Made by a program: the position numbers and the translations under genes
The notes under the pieces: model-generated
Database searches by the model: none
Told to the model about the DNA's origin: nothing
What the model saw: only the letters and a program-made list of their open reading frames with translations
Shown here: positions 63,549-64,000 of the stretch, in pieces
Layout of the letters: each line of letters begins with the position of its first letter
Position numbering within the stretch: the stretch's first letter is position 1
From: Stigmatella aurantiaca DW4/3-1
GTDB lineage: Bacteria; Myxococcota; Myxococcia; Myxococcales; Myxococcaceae
NCBI RefSeq assembly: GCF_000165485.1
Contig: NC_014623.1
Span: 825,501-889,500 of the forward strand
Direction of reading: 5' to 3'
DNA length: 64,000 nucleotides

Positions 63549-64000
63549 TCAGGGCGCCAGGGTGATGCTGTCCACCCACGCCTTCGCGCGGCTGACGGTC
63601 GAGCCGGTGTCCGTCGCGGTGACGACGAACTTCAGCGTCACGGTCTGCTGGGAGTAGGCGGACAGATCAATGCCTGCCCGCTGTGTCCAGGTGGACTCGG
63701 TCACGGAGCCGAGGCCGCTCTTGGTGACGGTGTCCACCACCTGGTCGGTGCCGTTGTTGACGACGACGCGGAAGGTGGCCGAGGCCATGATGTTGGCGCC
63801 GGAGAGGTCCAGCTTGCGCCAGTAGGTCAGCTTCGCGTTGGCCGGCACCGTCACGGAGAGGCTGGCGGTCCGGGTGACGGTGTTGAAGGACGGGACGGCG
63901 GAGCCGAGGATGGACTTGCTGCTGGAGGCGCCGGCCTGGTCGCTGGCATCCAGCGCCCACTCCGTGAGCGTCCACCCCGCGTTGTCGGGACCGTTCTGGG
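63549..64000 (-). CDS. 3' end of a secreted protein with a C-terminal beta-sandwich domain (partial)
   Basis: Only the last ~150 residues are in the window; the frame continues beyond 64000. The sequence has the style of a jellyroll/choice-of-anchor domain: TYWRKLDLSGANIMASATFR, TWTQRAGIDLSAYSQQTVTL, KFVVTATDTG, ending SRAKAWVDSITLAP. Similar C-terminal domains terminate secreted peptidases and other extracellular enzymes of myxobacteria, where they act in stability or anchoring. The enzymatic part cannot be seen. It is upstream of the VWA operon on the same strand at a gap of 122 bases. Confidence 0.7.
   Translation of the reverse strand, partial: QNGPDNAGWTLTEWALDASDQAGASSSKSILGSAVPSFNTVTRTASLSVTVPANAKLTYWRKLDLSGANIMASATFRVVVNNGTDQVVDTVTKSGLGSVTESTWTQRAGIDLSAYSQQTVTLKFVVTATDTGSTVSRAKAWVDSITLAP

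Overview
The window is high-GC bacterial DNA that looks like a myxobacterium of the suborder Cystobacterineae (Stigmatella, Archangium, Cystobacter or a Myxococcus relative). The support is the gene content: several multi-domain Ser/Thr kinases, FHA-domain sigma-54 activators, a kinase paired with a DUF2381-type protein, a SitA5-like lipoprotein toxin with an adjacent small gene, an ADYC-domain protein, and many lipoproteins of unknown function. No rRNA, tRNA, CRISPR array or complete insertion sequence was recognised.

Layout. 1-9400: the 3' end of a PEP-utilising enzyme, a UbiA-like membrane protein, a YD-repeat lipoprotein, an RND efflux pump with its adaptor (adaptor frameshifted), a secreted Ig-like protein and an LpxR-like lipid A deacylase. 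9400-14090: an accessory stretch with an SdpC-like toxin precursor, a SitA5-like toxin and probable immunity gene, and a decayed arabinan-degradation locus that still has a 16-bp perfect palindrome between its two broken genes. 14090-28500: mostly housekeeping and peripheral metabolism (M20 peptidase, patatin-like lipase, dipeptide epimerase with a DUF819 permease, metallophosphoesterase, thioesterase, aldo/keto reductase, aminotransferase, PlsC-like acyltransferase, RidA, pseudouridine synthase, RNase HI). 28500-37900: signalling genes (FHA/sigma-54 activator, two Ser/Thr kinases, a Cys-rich lipoprotein, an SGNH hydrolase). 37900-42080: a scrap-yard region with a chimeric PadR-like gene, an IS4-type transposase remnant, a possible toxin-tail remnant with a small downstream gene, and a frameshifted Ig-like repeat protein.

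42080-64000: a kinase/DUF2381 pair, then a two-gene AT-rich island encoding an AAA ATPase and a DUF4276 (Toprim-like) protein. The island resembles two-gene anti-phage systems such as OLD/PARIS-type ATPase-plus-nuclease modules and is the best candidate for an undescribed system here. After it come an OPT-family transporter, a six-hairpin-glycosidase-like lipoprotein, an adenylate cyclase/ATPase/TPR regulator, an M28 peptidase, an ADYC protein and an FHA/sigma-54 activator that appear to have been fused by a deletion, an ECF sigma factor, and a response regulator/histidine kinase/VWA operon. The 3' end of a secreted protein runs off the right edge.

Genes are short-spaced and often overlap by four bases (ATGA or GTGA), which indicates translational coupling in several pairs. 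At least five reading frames are broken by single-base changes, several of them in G or C runs. These could be true decay or sequencing error, and they are reported separately.
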